A stretch of 64,000 nt of DNA from Coniochaeta sp. PMI_546 (Eukaryota > Ascomycota > Sordariomycetes > Coniochaetales > Coniochaetaceae): positions 248,001 through 312,000 of the forward strand of contig MU271149.1 of NCBI GenBank assembly GCA_021432605.1, read 5' to 3'. Shown here piece after piece: positions 24,382 through 36,310 of this stretch. The position numbers and the translations under genes are program-made. Within the stretch, counting starts at the first letter, position 1, and each line of letters begins with the position of its first letter. The notes under the pieces were generated by a model that was not told the origin of the DNA, did no database searches, and saw nothing but the letters and a program-made list of their open reading frames with translations.

Positions 24382-25439
24382 GTTTTCAAGGTTGACCGTG
24401 CTGACAGTTTAACAAAGCTGTGAATTTTTTTTCCTGCCAAAGGGTTAGGGTTATGCTCGACCGTCTGTGTTCTGAGTTTGCGGCCGGCCTCTTTTAGGCA
24501 TCAGCCACTTATAATGGAACCAAAGTCAAACTGTATACCATTATAACTACATTTACTGAACATTGACAGTAAGTTGCGCTGTGGTTGGAATATCACCTGT
24601 CCTCCGTAAGAGATATGTCATCTCGGTCAATATTTCGTCGGCACGCGTTTATTTTCTTGTCTGAATGAGGAGTGCGGAGATGTCATCATGTCAATATTTC
24701 CAGAGCCAACTGCAGACAAATAGAAACATGCCCTTGGGTCATAAGAGATAAGAAAGCGAGGGACAGAAAAAGAGAGCGAATGGACGAAGGCCTTGGTGAT
24801 CCTTGCCGAAAACATCGCGGATGCTACAACGCACCTGCTGAGAGGTCTAGACATGCCTGCTTTTTGAGGGAAGGCGATTTGGGTTTATCCTGCCGCTCTA
24901 GACTTATGACAAAATATTTGACCTACCTTATTCACGGGATAGTGAATTGACGTGAAATCTTAGGAATTACCACAGGGAGTGAATCACTGTGGTACGGTGA
25001 ACCTGATGTACTAATCGCTCGTCGACCTTTCTGCATTCATTTGCAACGCTCCTTCACTTGTTAGGCCTAGCTATTTCTTCAGCCTTCAGTGGAGTGCTCC
25101 GATCTTCAAGCACCATATTCAACCTTGATAAAATTGAAACCTCTTCCCTGACTTTCGGTAGAAGTAAATGGGATAAAGGCACGAGAGACAGCCATACGGT
25201 GCCCGGTCACCAGGTGCACCTTCCCTCGATAATTACTCCCGTTGGGTGTATTCGAAACCCTCAACCTGGAACTCCTCTTCCATCCGTTTGCAATTATCAC
25301 TCGACTGACAATCAAAACTGAGGGATCGAGCTCGATTCCCCTTAGTCAATCTTGTCTTCGTGACCTCAAGTTTTTTGAACTTTCGACAGTACATATCGTG
25401 GAGGCAGAGTCCTGCTCTCCTCCAACTCGAAACTGCGCA
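24382..25439. other. Intergenic region, divergent promoter
   Basis: It lies between the second P450 gene (minus) and the 139-aa hypothetical gene (plus), so it probably holds both promoters. No gene is seen. Confidence 0.45.
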
Positions 25440-26060
25440 ATGGAATCTGGCAAAGAGCCGTCCCCCAGCAGTAAGCTCCCAAGTATCCAGATATTATGCC
25501 GTCCGATATCACCATTGTACTAATAATCAACCGTTTTTGCAGATTCCTACGTTTACCACAGCGCCAGCGACCGCATCGTCTTTGCCTTCCCCTCGAAGGA
25601 TAAAGAAGTCGAGTTCTGGGCTCGTTTTCGCAAGTTCGGCTACTACACGCTCAAGCACGTGAGTCCTACCTCAGGCTTCGTTATCGGCCGCACGGGGATA
25701 ATATTCTGACCTTTTATTAGCTCTGTGATCTGGCTGACGAGCTGGGAGTGCGGTATGAGACCACGAAACTAAACAGTCCACGTGTGAGCATTACAAGCTA
25801 ACAACTCTCTAAATTGTACTGGATAGTTAACTGACGGGGACTTGCAATAGGGCATGGCTACCTCGAAGCCCACTCGACAGGAGCGAAAATTGAAGGCTGC
25901 TGCGACATTAAAGGACATGAGGAGGCCAAGACAAACAAAGAACTCCGCCAATGGACAGCGGCAGCACGGCAAAAAAGGGGGCCGGCAGCAGGGCAGAGTG
26001 GGAAATGGCATCAAGAGCAGGGAGAAGACCCTTTCCGGAACCGACTTCATCAGATTCTAA
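25440..26060 (+). CDS. Small basic hypothetical protein, 139 aa
   Basis: Four exons, 25440-25470, 25543-25658, 25721-25783 and 25851-26060, joined in phases 1, 0 and 0. Intron 1 has a clear branch site (tactaat) and polypyrimidine tract before gcag. The middle of the protein (YVYHSASDRIVFAFPSKDKE, then EFWARFRKFGYYTLKHLCDL and ADELGVRYETTK) looks like a compact folded domain. The C-terminal third is very basic and rich in Gln/Lys/Arg/Gly, which would suit nucleic-acid binding or nuclear targeting. I do not recognise the family. It converges on the rhamnogalacturonan lyase gene with 192 bases between stop codons. The regular intron structure is the main reason to trust it as a gene. Confidence 0.7.
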
Positions 26061-26252
26061 TGTCTGGATGGTCAATGGTCCGCCTTGGGAGTATCGTCTC
26101 TCAATCACAATGTATCATGGCGCGTGAGTTAGAGGAAGGAGTTCAGTATCTGGCTCTATGCAATGTCTTATAGACGTCACAGCACTCAAGAAGGTTTTCT
26201 GTGCATTCAGAGTAGCATTAAATACTCGATTCCCCGCAAATCGCTGACACGC

Positions 26253-28121
26253 TCATACATATGCAGCTGGGCTATCAGCTCCAGAAGGTCCCTGGAGCTC
26301 AACTGCATCAATGACATAGTTCGCGCTCAGAAACGCAGCATCCCCCGAGCCGTATACCCCAAGACTCAGAGTGTTGGCTCCCTCACGAAGTGCACTTGCC
26401 GGGACATTCCAAGTGTACACCTCGCCGTAGCCACGGTAAGCGCCTCGAGTAACTCCCCGCGAGTCAATCAGTTTCTATCAGCACGAGTATCATCAGTATA
26501 CGTTCTCGATACCACAACAGGCAGCCGTTTGGTGCGAGGTAACAAGTCTTACTGGTGCCCCAGGATCTTTGCCCGTCCAACTGCCAATCTTGGCAGACGG
26601 CCGTCCGCCCTTGAAAGAGAGCGTCGTCCCAACACGCAGCACAGCATCGACAACCTGATTCGCAGCCAGGTTGAACGTGACAGTAGCAGCCCCACCCTGC
26701 TTAGCAAACAGAGCCATAGGAAAGTCTTTCGGCGACGACTTGCCGACCGTGTAGCTCCCTCCCCACGAACCCATCCGCACATCGGAGGGATGCATACGCT
26801 CAATCTTGTCTCCATTCTTCAGCTCGAAGGGTTGGCCGTCGAAATCGCCGATCCGCCAGATGAGTGATGGCTGCTTCTCGGTAGAGGCCAGGTTCTTCGT
26901 CGTTGTTCCACCCGAAGTAAACGTGACCGTGTCTTGTGCTACGGGGAACTCGTCACGGTACAGCTTCATGGTGTAGGTTCCTGGCTTCATGTGTGGGGAG
27001 GTGTAGCTCCCATCCTTAGCTGCTCTGGTCCAGTACTGAGATGCGTTGTTGTACCAGTGCAGGACCGGTTCGAAAGAGGTAGGGACTCCTGTGGCGGTAC
27101 CGGATACGGTACCTCTCCCGCTGCTTGGAACATACCCAGTAATCTTGAGTTGTTCGAAGAACGTTGTGTCAACGTTTCCTGACGGCTGCGAGCCAGTGCT
27201 ATGATTTCTCCTCAGCTTTGTTCACAAAGATCAGACGGTAGTAAAAGAGGCATACGTGAACTGCATGGCATACGGACCCATCAGTCCAAAACGCCACGGC
27301 TCCGTCCGGACATGACCGCTGTTCATGTACCAGTATAGCTCCTGATCATCTCCGCTTTGGCTGTTGATATCCCTCATGAAAGGGCCTCCCGACGACGTCT
27401 CATATGCAACACCTGGCATGATCATCCATATGCCCACGTTCTAGAGCGGGTCAGTAGTGCTTGGTATTGTTCCGTGGAATAGCATTTCTCACCTTTCCAG
27501 TAACACCATGAACAAGATCGTCTATGAACCGGTCGGAAGTGTACATTTTGCACCTGGTCTCCCCATTGGGACACTTGAAGGTGTCCTTCCCCTCGAAGGC
27601 AGTGCACCCGTCCAAGTTGGCAGCATTACCATGCCATCCGTTGGGCACCGCGGATCGGCGGAGGCGTGCAAGCCATCGCAGTTCCCCAGGCTCCACCTCA
27701 CCCGTGATATAAGTCGCCATGTAGATGGTAGGATCATTGGGTTTGGCGACATAGTAGTGTGTCACAGGCTGGGACCCTGCCTTGACAGTTATCTTGACGT
27801 AACCACTTACTGTCTCCGACGTGACCTGAGAAGTACCCAAGCCTGAGTTGATCTGTGACATCTTGCTAGTTCCTTGATACTGAGTTCCATTGTACAGTAG
27901 GCTCGTTATGTCACCTGTGGTCCTGTTCGACTGCGTTAGTCGTTCAAAAAAGCTGCCGTACGATAGACAAGCAAGACTTACTTGCTAACATCAAACACGA
28001 GACCGCCATTGGTGTCGACACTATAGCTGTTGCCCTTTGTGGTCACGCCAAAACCTGCATTAGCTCCCCTGCCCAGCCAGGCAAACACCACGGGCAAGAC
28101 ATGCGATGCGTGGGATCTCAT
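26253..28121 (-). CDS. Secreted rhamnogalacturonan lyase (PL4)
   Basis: Five exons, 28121-27982, 27922-27493, 27440-27256, 27198-26553 and 26474-26253, give 540 aa, the usual length for fungal PL4 enzymes. Residues 1-22 form a signal peptide ending near GANA. The N-terminal catalytic domain includes [40 protein letters not shown] and the lyase block [19 protein letters not shown] fibronectin-III-like domain follows ([38 protein letters not shown]), then a carbohydrate-binding beta domain ending [12 protein letters not shown]. The enzyme cleaves the rhamnose-galacturonate backbone of pectin by beta-elimination outside the cell. Intron 1's acceptor is the second of two nearby AGs; only that one keeps the frame ([14 protein letters not shown]). 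This points to a pectin-degrading lifestyle. Confidence 0.92.
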
Positions 28122-28764
28122 GGGCGTGACGTCCTGGAAAAACCAGGAAACAACGAAGCGACAGGAACTCGGCCGTTCTGGGATGCCATATCAAATATTT
28201 GAGATCTACTTCTATATATCTGCAACGTGATCTTGGCTCAAGCTCATCATGCTTATTACCACTAACCGGGTTCAGTCCGGATAAACCATTTCGCTATATT
28301 GACGACCCAGCGAACTCAACTGCCCTGGCCAATCCCGCATATATTTGAAATAAAAACGCTTCCTCGGCTCAGTCTTCCCCGGTGGAATGACAGTAAGGAC
28401 GGAGGCTACATCCCGACATGTCTTGTACTTACTGTGCTGCGACGATGAGCTAAACGATAAATTTTGCGGAGAAGAGTGGCCTGCCACTGTTTCCATGTGA
28501 AGATGATGGTGCTGCTGTGCAAGACATACTTCATTAAGTTCCAGCCAGCGTGTGGAAGATTGGGTTCAGGTGGTATTCAAGACCATTGTTGTGAATAACA
28601 TGATTCTAAACTCGAATTGAAAGCTTCCATCAGACAGCACGTTTCTAGTAGACTATTTGAAGGTGTATCTGATCTAGTTTCTCTTTCGACGCAACTAACA
28701 TAGAGGGCCATTGTTGTCCGATGTGGTAAGGTCAGATGCAAGGATCTCAGATTTCGAGAGGTAC
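28122..28764. other. Intergenic region upstream of the rhamnogalacturonan lyase gene
   Basis: No gene is supported. A 74-codon minus-strand frame at 28272-28496 lacks motifs. This is the promoter of the lyase gene and the 3' end of the next gene. Confidence 0.45.
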
Positions 28765-29747
28765 TTATTTGCCATACTGGGCATCAGCCGCGCGGGAACC
28801 ACTGCACTGCGTGTGTTGCCCGAGACTCAGATGGCAGCTGGGGGTCGTGCAAGATCCTCCATTAGGCCAGCTGCAGAAGCCGAGCTGCGCGAACTCGGTG
28901 ATAGGGCAGCCTTCACCGGGACCAAAGACCTGGTCGTTGGTGACGGCATCGTAACAGGCGCCTTGGTCTGTTGTATCATAAAGTCAGTCTTTGGATCAGG
29001 AATAATACGCCGCAAACTTGGTAGGTTATTCAGAGTGGAGGGAAACTTACAGTCATGATCTGCCATATCCTGGAGGCTTGAGTGCACAGCATTCTGAATG
29101 TCGTTGCCAGACGGCCAGTGACCCGTGTCCTGCTGGTTGGCGACGTTTTGGCGGTAGAAGACGTTGGGTTCGAAGTTGTTGCGCTTCGCCTTCTGGTTAT
29201 TGCCACCCTCGACAACCGAACCAGACGACTTTCCGTTGCTGAGCAGAGACCTAGCGAAGCCATACAGTGCGGCGACAACGGCAACTCCAAAGCCGGCAAC
29301 CAACCCTCCGTTAGAAATGGTGAACGCGCTGGCACCCCAGAGTGTCAATTCGATGGCCGTGTCTCCCCAGCCCCAGCGCTTCGCCAGGTGGATGAGGGCA
29401 TGGACCTCGTGGGCAGCAACCACGGTGCCATTACTCCACCTGACCGTCGTGTTCGGGTGACCGTCGCCATGCAGCTGCAGCCACTTAACGGCCATGGGTC
29501 CGCCGAGGGAGCGAACCTGGTGCCACTCGCCTTTAGCATTCTGCAGCGTGTTGGTCACTTCCAGACGGGCGCCAGTCGACTTCACAATGTCTTTGGCGAC
29601 AATGTCGCCATTGCGGTCAAATTCAGCAGTGTCTGGGCCGAAGATGCTCCGACGGCTGGCGTGCTGAAGAATCGGCTCGGCGAACGCGAAGTTGATCAGG
29701 TAGATGTAGAAGAGCGCCAGGCGCTGGTAAAAAGATGGAATATGCAT
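28765..29747 (-). CDS. Secreted protein with cysteine-rich C-terminus and Kex2-like sites, unknown family
   Basis: Two exons, 29747-29051 and 28967-28765, flank an 83-nt intron with donor gtaagt, branch site ctgac and acceptor caacag; the product is 299 aa. Residues 1-23 form a signal peptide. The first 232 residues contain no cysteine. Dibasic sites occur at 32-33 (RR), 123-124 (KR) and 188-189 (KR). Between the last two lies a Gly/Ala-rich hydrophobic stretch (about 137-166), long enough to cross or insert in a membrane. The second exon switches frame and encodes six cysteines in 67 residues (DYQGACYDA, FGPGEGCPITEF, LGFCSWPNGGSCTTPSC, HTQCSG). This suggests a pro-protein processed to a small disulfide-bonded peptide plus a hydrophobic peptide. 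I know no family for it; an effector or antimicrobial role is only a guess. Confidence 0.72.
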
Positions 29748-31667
29748 AGTAGCAGACGGTCTATTGGTTGTATGAGGGAAAAGCCGGACGGACCAATCTT
29801 GATGTCAACAACTCTGCTAAGCAGTTGAAAGGGTTCGTCTCTGGCACGGGGGAAGTCAGTTGTGTTTCTCTGCATCCCTCGTGCTCCGGCAATGCTATGG
29901 GAGACTTACTGTCGGGGAGCTGGTCTTTTATAGCTCTTGATGTCCATGTCTATGTTTTGGTCTCGCAAAGAGACTCGGGTCCTTTATATACTGTATCTTG
30001 GACCGTAGTCGGCTGTAGGACCTTGGAAACTCTTACGCATACATGATGGCTAGAGCGGTGGACTCGCATTCTGACCTTCTGATACTTCGGGCAGACTGAA
30101 GATACCAATCGGATTGCCCGGATTCTATGTACCACCGGATTTCGATAGACACTCGCGAGGAATAGAACCACTAAGTTCAATGATTACAACCGAGATGCCA
30201 TCTCACTGCATGAGATTGTCGGCTCATATTGAGGGGAGGTGTGTCAGAACTACTCACAAGGAGGAGTAGTTGATGGGGTAGGGTAGTAATGGTCCTTTTG
30301 CCGCTCTTCTGTCGAATACGGAATCATATCAAAGAGCAAACTTCTTGTGGAATCGTCTACAGAATGAAGTGTCACACCGAAAGGATGGGCCTCGTATACA
30401 AGCCTAGAAGTATTGCACTGTGTGTCCACATTTTTGGCGTCGTTGATGAATGATCTGTAGAGTGAGAAAGAAGATGTGAAAATAATTATTCGCTTCACCT
30501 GTGGCAACCAGCATGCTGTTGGCCTCGATGGTGCAGGTATACGGGCTGAAGATGGAGCTATAGAAGACTAGGACATTCGTAAGATACATTCGCTTCCACA
30601 TTAGCAAAAATCCGGTGGAGCATCCCGAAGCCTGTCCTCAGAAGATCAAAACGACAGAAGCGCGTCACTAAATGCTGACGCGCACCCTGGAGTTCTGACC
30701 GGTTACATTCGGGAACGTCGGAACGAGATATCGTGATGGCCAGGCATCCGGATTGTATCAACATCGCCTAATAGACTCCGTCAGATCTCAATGTATGATA
30801 GGTCCCCTCGTAAACTCTATGTGTCGCTAGTTGCTGACGGCACGGCGCAGCCTTCGCTTGCCTCGCGGGAAGGTTGCACTGCATGGTAGGGCCCGTGCCG
30901 TCCAAATGCTTAAAAATACTGCGCACATAGCTAGTACCACATCAGTCTCGAACGTGATTCCATATTGTTGGGTTGGGGTCCTCAATTACAGCAGGCGACC
31001 AGTCGCTGACTCAGTCCCATGGTCAGATATAGGACTACTCGTGCAGCGGCTGAACAGTATATCGTCTTATCCCGTTTATTCTTACTCAATCTTTGACACT
31101 AGGTTTTCTGTCATAGTTGAGCGGGTTCAAGGATAAAAGGCTTTCCTGGCGATGACGGAACTGTTCACGCCGTGAGGTGGTCTGTCCGGGCCGCAGGCGG
31201 TCACTTCCGTTGTTTCAGGCAGGCTGACGAGCACGCATGAAAGATATGCTTCTGAGAGACAGAAACTAGTACTTTGTCCGCTGACAGAGGTGATCAATCC
31301 AAGTCACCCAGTCCCTTCAAGTGCGACTTAAAGATGACAAGCCTGAACATCAAACCGACTCACAACATTGCGGCTGAGACCTAGCCAGATCAGAGCGTCA
31401 CAATGTCAAATGAACCTAGGCCGCGAGGGAGGTGATGAAAATACGTTAACGTGAGGCAGTCTCGATATCTCGATACATAGTTCTAGGTCTACAGTTCAGT
31501 CTGGATCTAGACAAAGCCGATAAAATATTGAAGCAAGTAATCTAGTGCCTGACTCGAACATGACGAAATTGGGTATTAATCTATAATCTACAAATACTTC
31601 TCTTCTGACCCATTGAACAGTTAATCTATCTCCCAGCTGCGCATGTCCTTTGACAAATAAGCAACGC
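29748..31667. other. Intergenic region, 1.9 kb
   Basis: No gene is supported. Minus-strand frames around 30250-30764 can be linked by one weak intron, but the product is short and featureless, so I left it out. Confidence 0.4.
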
Positions 31668-33041
31668 CTAAGCTGCCGCTGGGTGCATGTGCTGCATCTG
31701 CTTGCTATACCATGACTGCCATCGCATGTTAGCTGAGTTCATTAAGAAGGGGCAGGTCACCATAGACTTACACTCTCAACACCAGCACCAACAGCTCGCC
31801 CACCGATCTTCTTCACGATCCACGGCGCCTCGATCCTCTTGGCATAGAGCTTGGCATCCTCGTCCTTGACCTCCTTGTTGAAGATGACGTTGTTGGGCAG
31901 AGCCGGGTTCAGCACGGCCGGCCGGCCGATACCGATCATGTCGCAGGCGTCCTCCTGAAGCGCTGCCTCCATGCCCAGACGGGTGCGGAAGCCGCCGGTG
32001 ACCACGAGGGGGATGTCACGGAACTTCTCCCTGATGGCGCGAGAGAACTCGAGGAAGAAAGCCTCGCGCGTGCTTGAGCGGGTGGGCTTCTCCATCGTGA
32101 CCGCTTCGACTGTGCCGAGGAACATCTAAAACCAATGTTAGCAACTAACTTCTCATTGAGTTGTGACAAAAGATGGAATTGGAACTCACAGAAGGGTTCT
32201 CGTAAGTGCCACCACTGATCTCAAGGAAATCGACACCCGCTTTCCGGATCTCCTCAAGCTGCTCCATGCAAGCGGCCAGCGCCTCCTTGCTCTGGTGGTC
32301 GACCGAGTTCAACTTGATGCCGACGCAGAATCCCTCCGGCGTAGCCTCCCGAACAGCCCGGATAATCTCCACCACAATCCTCGCCTCCTTGACGGGAGAG
32401 CCTCCATAGTCATCCGTCCGCTTGTTGCTCTGCGACGACAAGAACTGCGCGAGCAGATATCCATGAGCGGCATGGATCTGGACGCCGGCAAACCCTGCCT
32501 TCGCCGCGAGTCTCGCCGCGTTCGCAAACTGATTCACCGTCTCGCGGATCTCGGCGACCGTCATCTCCCGGGGCGTGCCGAAGACCAGCTTGCTAGCGAT
32601 GGACTGCATGATGCCGTCGCCCAGCTTGAGTGGCACGGGGCTGGGCGCCAAGTTCTTCTCGAAGAAACCGCGGCTGCCGGCGCCGTAGGGTGATTGCCGA
32701 CCGGGGTGGTTGATCTGCATGACGGTAGGGGTGCCGCGGGCGTTGCAGGCCTTCGCCCAGGCCGTCCAGCTCTCGAGGAGCTTGGCCTCTGAGATCTGGC
32801 TGTTGACGGCAGTGTCGGCCGGTCCGCCGAGGTAATGCGTGTTGACTTGCACGTTGCCGGTGAGGACCATGCCCCAGCCTCCCTCGGCCCAGGCGCGGTA
32901 GACTTGGTTGAAGGCCTCGTTGGGGAGCTTGTCCTTGTCAGCCATCTGCTCCGTCATGGCGGCTTTGACGAGCCGGTTGGGGAGCGTCAGGCCGCATGGC
33001 AGTGTGATTGGCTTAGCCAGTTTGAGATCTGTTACTGCCAT
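31668..33041 (-). CDS. NADH:flavin oxidoreductase / NADH oxidase family protein (old yellow enzyme type)
   Basis: Three exons, 33041-32190, 32125-31772 and 31715-31668, give 417 aa. The last exon adds only 15 residues ([15 protein letters not shown]) but gives the tail seen in related proteins. The fold is a single FMN-binding TIM barrel: the N-terminal [20 protein letters not shown], the substrate-binding pair in [20 protein letters not shown] with a following [10 protein letters not shown], and the phosphate-binding [20 protein letters not shown] and [11 protein letters not shown]. Such enzymes reduce activated alkenes or related compounds using NAD(P)H. No signal peptide is present, so it is cytosolic. 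Substrate is unknown, and neighbours give no pathway. Confidence 0.9.
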
Positions 33042-34017
33042 CTTTATGTAGAGTGGGTACGTGTACTTTATTTGGAGAAAAGAAGATCGTGTTTGTGGTT
33101 AATGATTGTGTTAGTGATTACGTGTATAGCAAAAGATAGTATGATAAGGTTACAAGCAGTGATGTATGAGCAGATATTCTAGTGTAGACAGATCAAACAT
33201 ACAGAACTGCATCAAGTCAGTGGCATTGCTTTTTGTATCATGACCCGAGCCCCTTGATTAGCAATCCATGGCCAGGCGAGTAAGTCTCTGTCCGTGCTGC
33301 AAGTGGGCTACCCTTATCTTGACGGAGCAATGCGATCGCCTGGCACGGAGACGGAGACGGAGGCGGAGGGACTCAAAACGCCTCGGCATCTCGAGTTTTT
33401 TTCCTTTGGCCCCACAATTGGAAAGCCTGCACGGAGGCGATTACTTTCTAGGTCATTCGATCAGACCTGACGTCGACCATGCCGGCCATCGAGGGATGGC
33501 TCATACGTAGTAGGAAGTCTCAAGACTTGGCGCTGTGCTGCAGCCAAGAGCACCAGCCCCTATCGAGGAGAGATCTCGTTTATCTTGATGATCGAGGCTG
33601 TCGAAGACACACCCGTTGATGCTTAAAGAAGATAAAGTGCTGACAGCTTTTCAGGATTTGCACGGGCCAGCAAAGCCACTGCCGAAGCCCCACAGAAAGG
33701 AAGAGAAGGGTTAGGGTCAGCCATGGTTTCGCTACCTACGTCATTACCGTTCCTACCTACCATACCTTATGCCCTTAACAGTGCTATATTGCAAGGTGTA
33801 TGCACGTAGCTCATTGAAAGCGCTGCACAACCTGAGATATGCTGTGAAACTTGGTCTCGAACTGGTAATACATGTCTTTTGTAAAGGTATTTCATGAACT
33901 TCCGTGTAAAGAACGCCGACACGTTGACCATCCAACTTTTCGTTGACCATCAACCGACAGAAGCCCGTCGGACAAGCGTATTCCGATCAACCTCTCTCCT
34001 TTCTCTGAAGCCACCCT
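33042..34017. other. Intergenic region with a short GGAGAC-like repeat
   Basis: No gene is supported. A purine-rich imperfect repeat (cggagacggagacggaggcg) occupies about 33345-33370. The right part is the 3' flank of the transporter gene. Confidence 0.45.
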
Positions 34018-35823
34018 CTAGACGAAGCTGTTGAGGATTGTAATCGTAGTCGAATACACCATGCAAATCGTTCCCACAACCATCATCGTGATGTCCCCAA
34101 TCTTAGCCATCCTCGACTCTGCTATACCCTTATAGTGCAGGTACGCCGGATAGAGATACACCAGCGGGATACACGCGACAGACCCAATCAGCGCGACAAA
34201 GCGATCCAGATTCTCGGATCCCGCGATCGAGATCCCGACACACATCGCCACCAGAGATGTCCGGAACGCGTTCTTCTTCCACTTGGTGAGCAAGTCCTTC
34301 TTGCCAGAGTGGTGGCCGAATACCTTGGCCTCGATGATCCGCATCGCCGGGAATAGCTGCACGGGATTTCCGATGAGCACGGCCAGCGCATACATGAACT
34401 GCACCGCGTTGACGAGCTTGCTGTCCTGCGGGAAGTTGTTGATGACCTCGATCTGCGTCTCAGTGCCAAAGGTGGCATAGCAGAGCGCTCCGACAGAGGT
34501 GAAGACAATCGTGATGATGACCATGACCACGGCCAGTAAAGGCTCGAATTGGTGAGGTTTCTTCATGGATGACTGGATCGGCAGGATCAAGCCGATGCCC
34601 TCGAAGGTGAAGATCGAGGCGCCGAGGGTCAGGGTGTATCCTTTGGGATTGAATAGCACCACAGATTTGTGAATTCCGTTCGTGGCGAGGGCGGAGATGT
34701 CGTACTGGTAGATGTAAAGGAGGCCGATGAGAATGAAAACATCGGCGAGCAGCGCCGCAGGTCCGAGCTTGGAGATGTTGCGGATGAACGACAGGGGCAC
34801 GATAATGGCCGCCTGGATGGCGATTAGGACCTTGATCCCGGGAATGCTGCCCTCGCTAGAGACCGCTTGGAAGAACGAGAACCAGTTATCCGCGACGAAG
34901 ACCAGGCCAGCACACACAAAGCCAAGCTGCGATAGGGCTATCGAGCCGAGAATGATGGCTCGCATCTTTGGACCGACAATCTCTCTGCCGATATCACCAT
35001 AGCTACCGCCGTACCTCGCCCGACACTGGAGGAGAAGATGGAAGGCTATCATGGAGACGATAGCCACGAACAGCATAGTGGCAGACGAGAAGAGAATGCC
35101 GCCATTTTTGAAGGCCTTGGGCAGGAACATGATACCGGTGCCGACAAACGCTTTTAGCGTTGTGAAGAAAGTCCTGGCGGTTCCCGCGTCGCCCTTTTTG
35201 GCCGCCCTCGACGTTTTCCTCCGGCCCAGGAGCGGTCGTCTCTCCGGAGGAATCACACCAGCCTGTGCCTCCTCCTCCTCTTCCTCGTCCTCGATGGCTT
35301 CCTCGTCCGAATCCGCAAGGTCCTCACCGGCAAAGGAGCCATAGAGGTCCAGAAATTCGACAAAATCTCTGGTAACAGGAATGTTGGCGCTGCTCAGGCG
35401 GCGATATTTTTGCATGATGTATTGCCTTCGGAACCCCTGCGGCTGCTGTAACGCATCAATTGGCGGAACCTCTCCATGATCGTTATCCTCCCTGTGTGCG
35501 GGGTGCGAAAAGGTTTTGGACCGCTGGAGTCCTAAGGGACCTGCATTGAGCTTGAAGAGATCACGATGGATGTCTCCGCCCTGCAATTTCAGTGACGACT
35601 CCTCTTCCGTTCCCGGCAGTGTAGTCGAAGACTGTGAAGCCGGCGTTCCGGAATTAGACGGCTCGCCAAGGCCGTCGAAGCCCAAACCGTATCCCGGGGG
35701 CAAATGCTCCGCAATCACCTCCCGTTGGCGGCTGGTTCCTGAGGCTGGTGTTTCTGACATTATGGCATATTTTTGGTATCGACGATGGGAGTTGAGGTGA
35801 TCAGGAACTTGAATTGAAGTCAA
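34018..35823 (-). CDS. Vacuolar amino-acid transporter of the AVT3/AVT4 type (AAAP family)
   Basis: A single exon of 601 aa from the first ATG, or 580 aa if translation starts at the second in-frame ATG (35760, MSETPASGTS). A hydrophilic N-terminal region of about 220 residues has an acidic run (DEEEEEEAQ near residue 187) and phosphorylatable Ser/Thr stretches. It is followed by about eleven membrane helices. The first helix region (TLKAFVGTGIMFLPKAFKNG) and SMIAFHLLLQCRARYGGSYG are typical of eukaryotic amino-acid/auxin permeases, and the long N-terminal tail plus helix pattern resemble yeast Avt3/Avt4, which export amino acids from the vacuole. Membrane location is sure; vacuolar location and direction are inferred from the homologues. 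Confidence 0.88.
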   Translation of the reverse strand: MTSIQVPDHLNSHRRYQKYAIMSETPASGTSRQREVIAEHLPPGYGLGFDGLGEPSNSGTPASQSSTTLPGTEEESSLKLQGGDIHRDLFKLNAGPLGLQRSKTFSHPAHREDNDHGEVPPIDALQQPQGFRRQYIMQKYRRLSSANIPVTRDFVEFLDLYGSFAGEDLADSDEEAIEDEEEEEEAQAGVIPPERRPLLGRRKTSRAAKKGDAGTARTFFTTLKAFVGTGIMFLPKAFKNGGILFSSATMLFVAIVSMIAFHLLLQCRARYGGSYGDIGREIVGPKMRAIILGSIALSQLGFVCAGLVFVADNWFSFFQAVSSEGSIPGIKVLIAIQAAIIVPLSFIRNISKLGPAALLADVFILIGLLYIYQYDISALATNGIHKSVVLFNPKGYTLTLGASIFTFEGIGLILPIQSSMKKPHQFEPLLAVVMVIITIVFTSVGALCYATFGTETQIEVINNFPQDSKLVNAVQFMYALAVLIGNPVQLFPAMRIIEAKVFGHHSGKKDLLTKWKKNAFRTSLVAMCVGISIAGSENLDRFVALIGSVACIPLVYLYPAYLHYKGIAESRMAKIGDITMMVVGTICMVYSTTITILNSFV

Positions 35824-36310
35824 AACAGTTTTTGTACGACATGTTTACGTACAGGAATCCGAAGAGGTCAGATGACCGTTGTGGGGAGCTTCCCCGGATT
35901 CCAGAACCACGCTAAACGTCATTGATTCCCGAAGCTTCGGTACGTACCTCGACCCCTTTTCTGAACCTCACTTTTGCCATTTCTGGTAAACAACTGTGGC
36001 CGACTTGGTTTGGCCAACATACCACAGTATACTACAATTTGACAACAGATATACACGTGTACATTTATCCCCTTCGACCTTGGAGTCTCTTGTCGTAACA
36101 GTGACGACTGCCAAACTGGTGTAGGTACTGTACCGGTATCGTGCTAAAAGCAGGCATTGGACAAAGGCCAGACAGGACATCAAGTACCATCGACGCCGGG
36201 TTCTAAACACAAAACTGCGATACAAGAAATGAAAAGCAACGCACTCCGACATCCCCTCTCAGGCCTAGAGATTCTAGCAGGCCATGCAACAATGAGCCAG
36301 CAGCACACTA
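35824..36310. other. Intergenic region, 490 bp
   Basis: Promoter side of the amino-acid transporter gene and 3' flank of the DUF3716 gene. Nothing else is seen. Confidence 0.45.

Noticed and set aside
28827-29747. Uninterrupted 306-codon version of the secreted protein
   Set aside because: Reading through the intron gives a Ser/Thr/Ala-rich tail; a strong donor, branch site and acceptor instead give the cysteine-rich tail.
30250-30764. Possible small spliced gene on the minus strand
   Set aside because: The only linking intron has a weak donor (gtgaag), the product is short and without features, and the upstream frame has no clear start.
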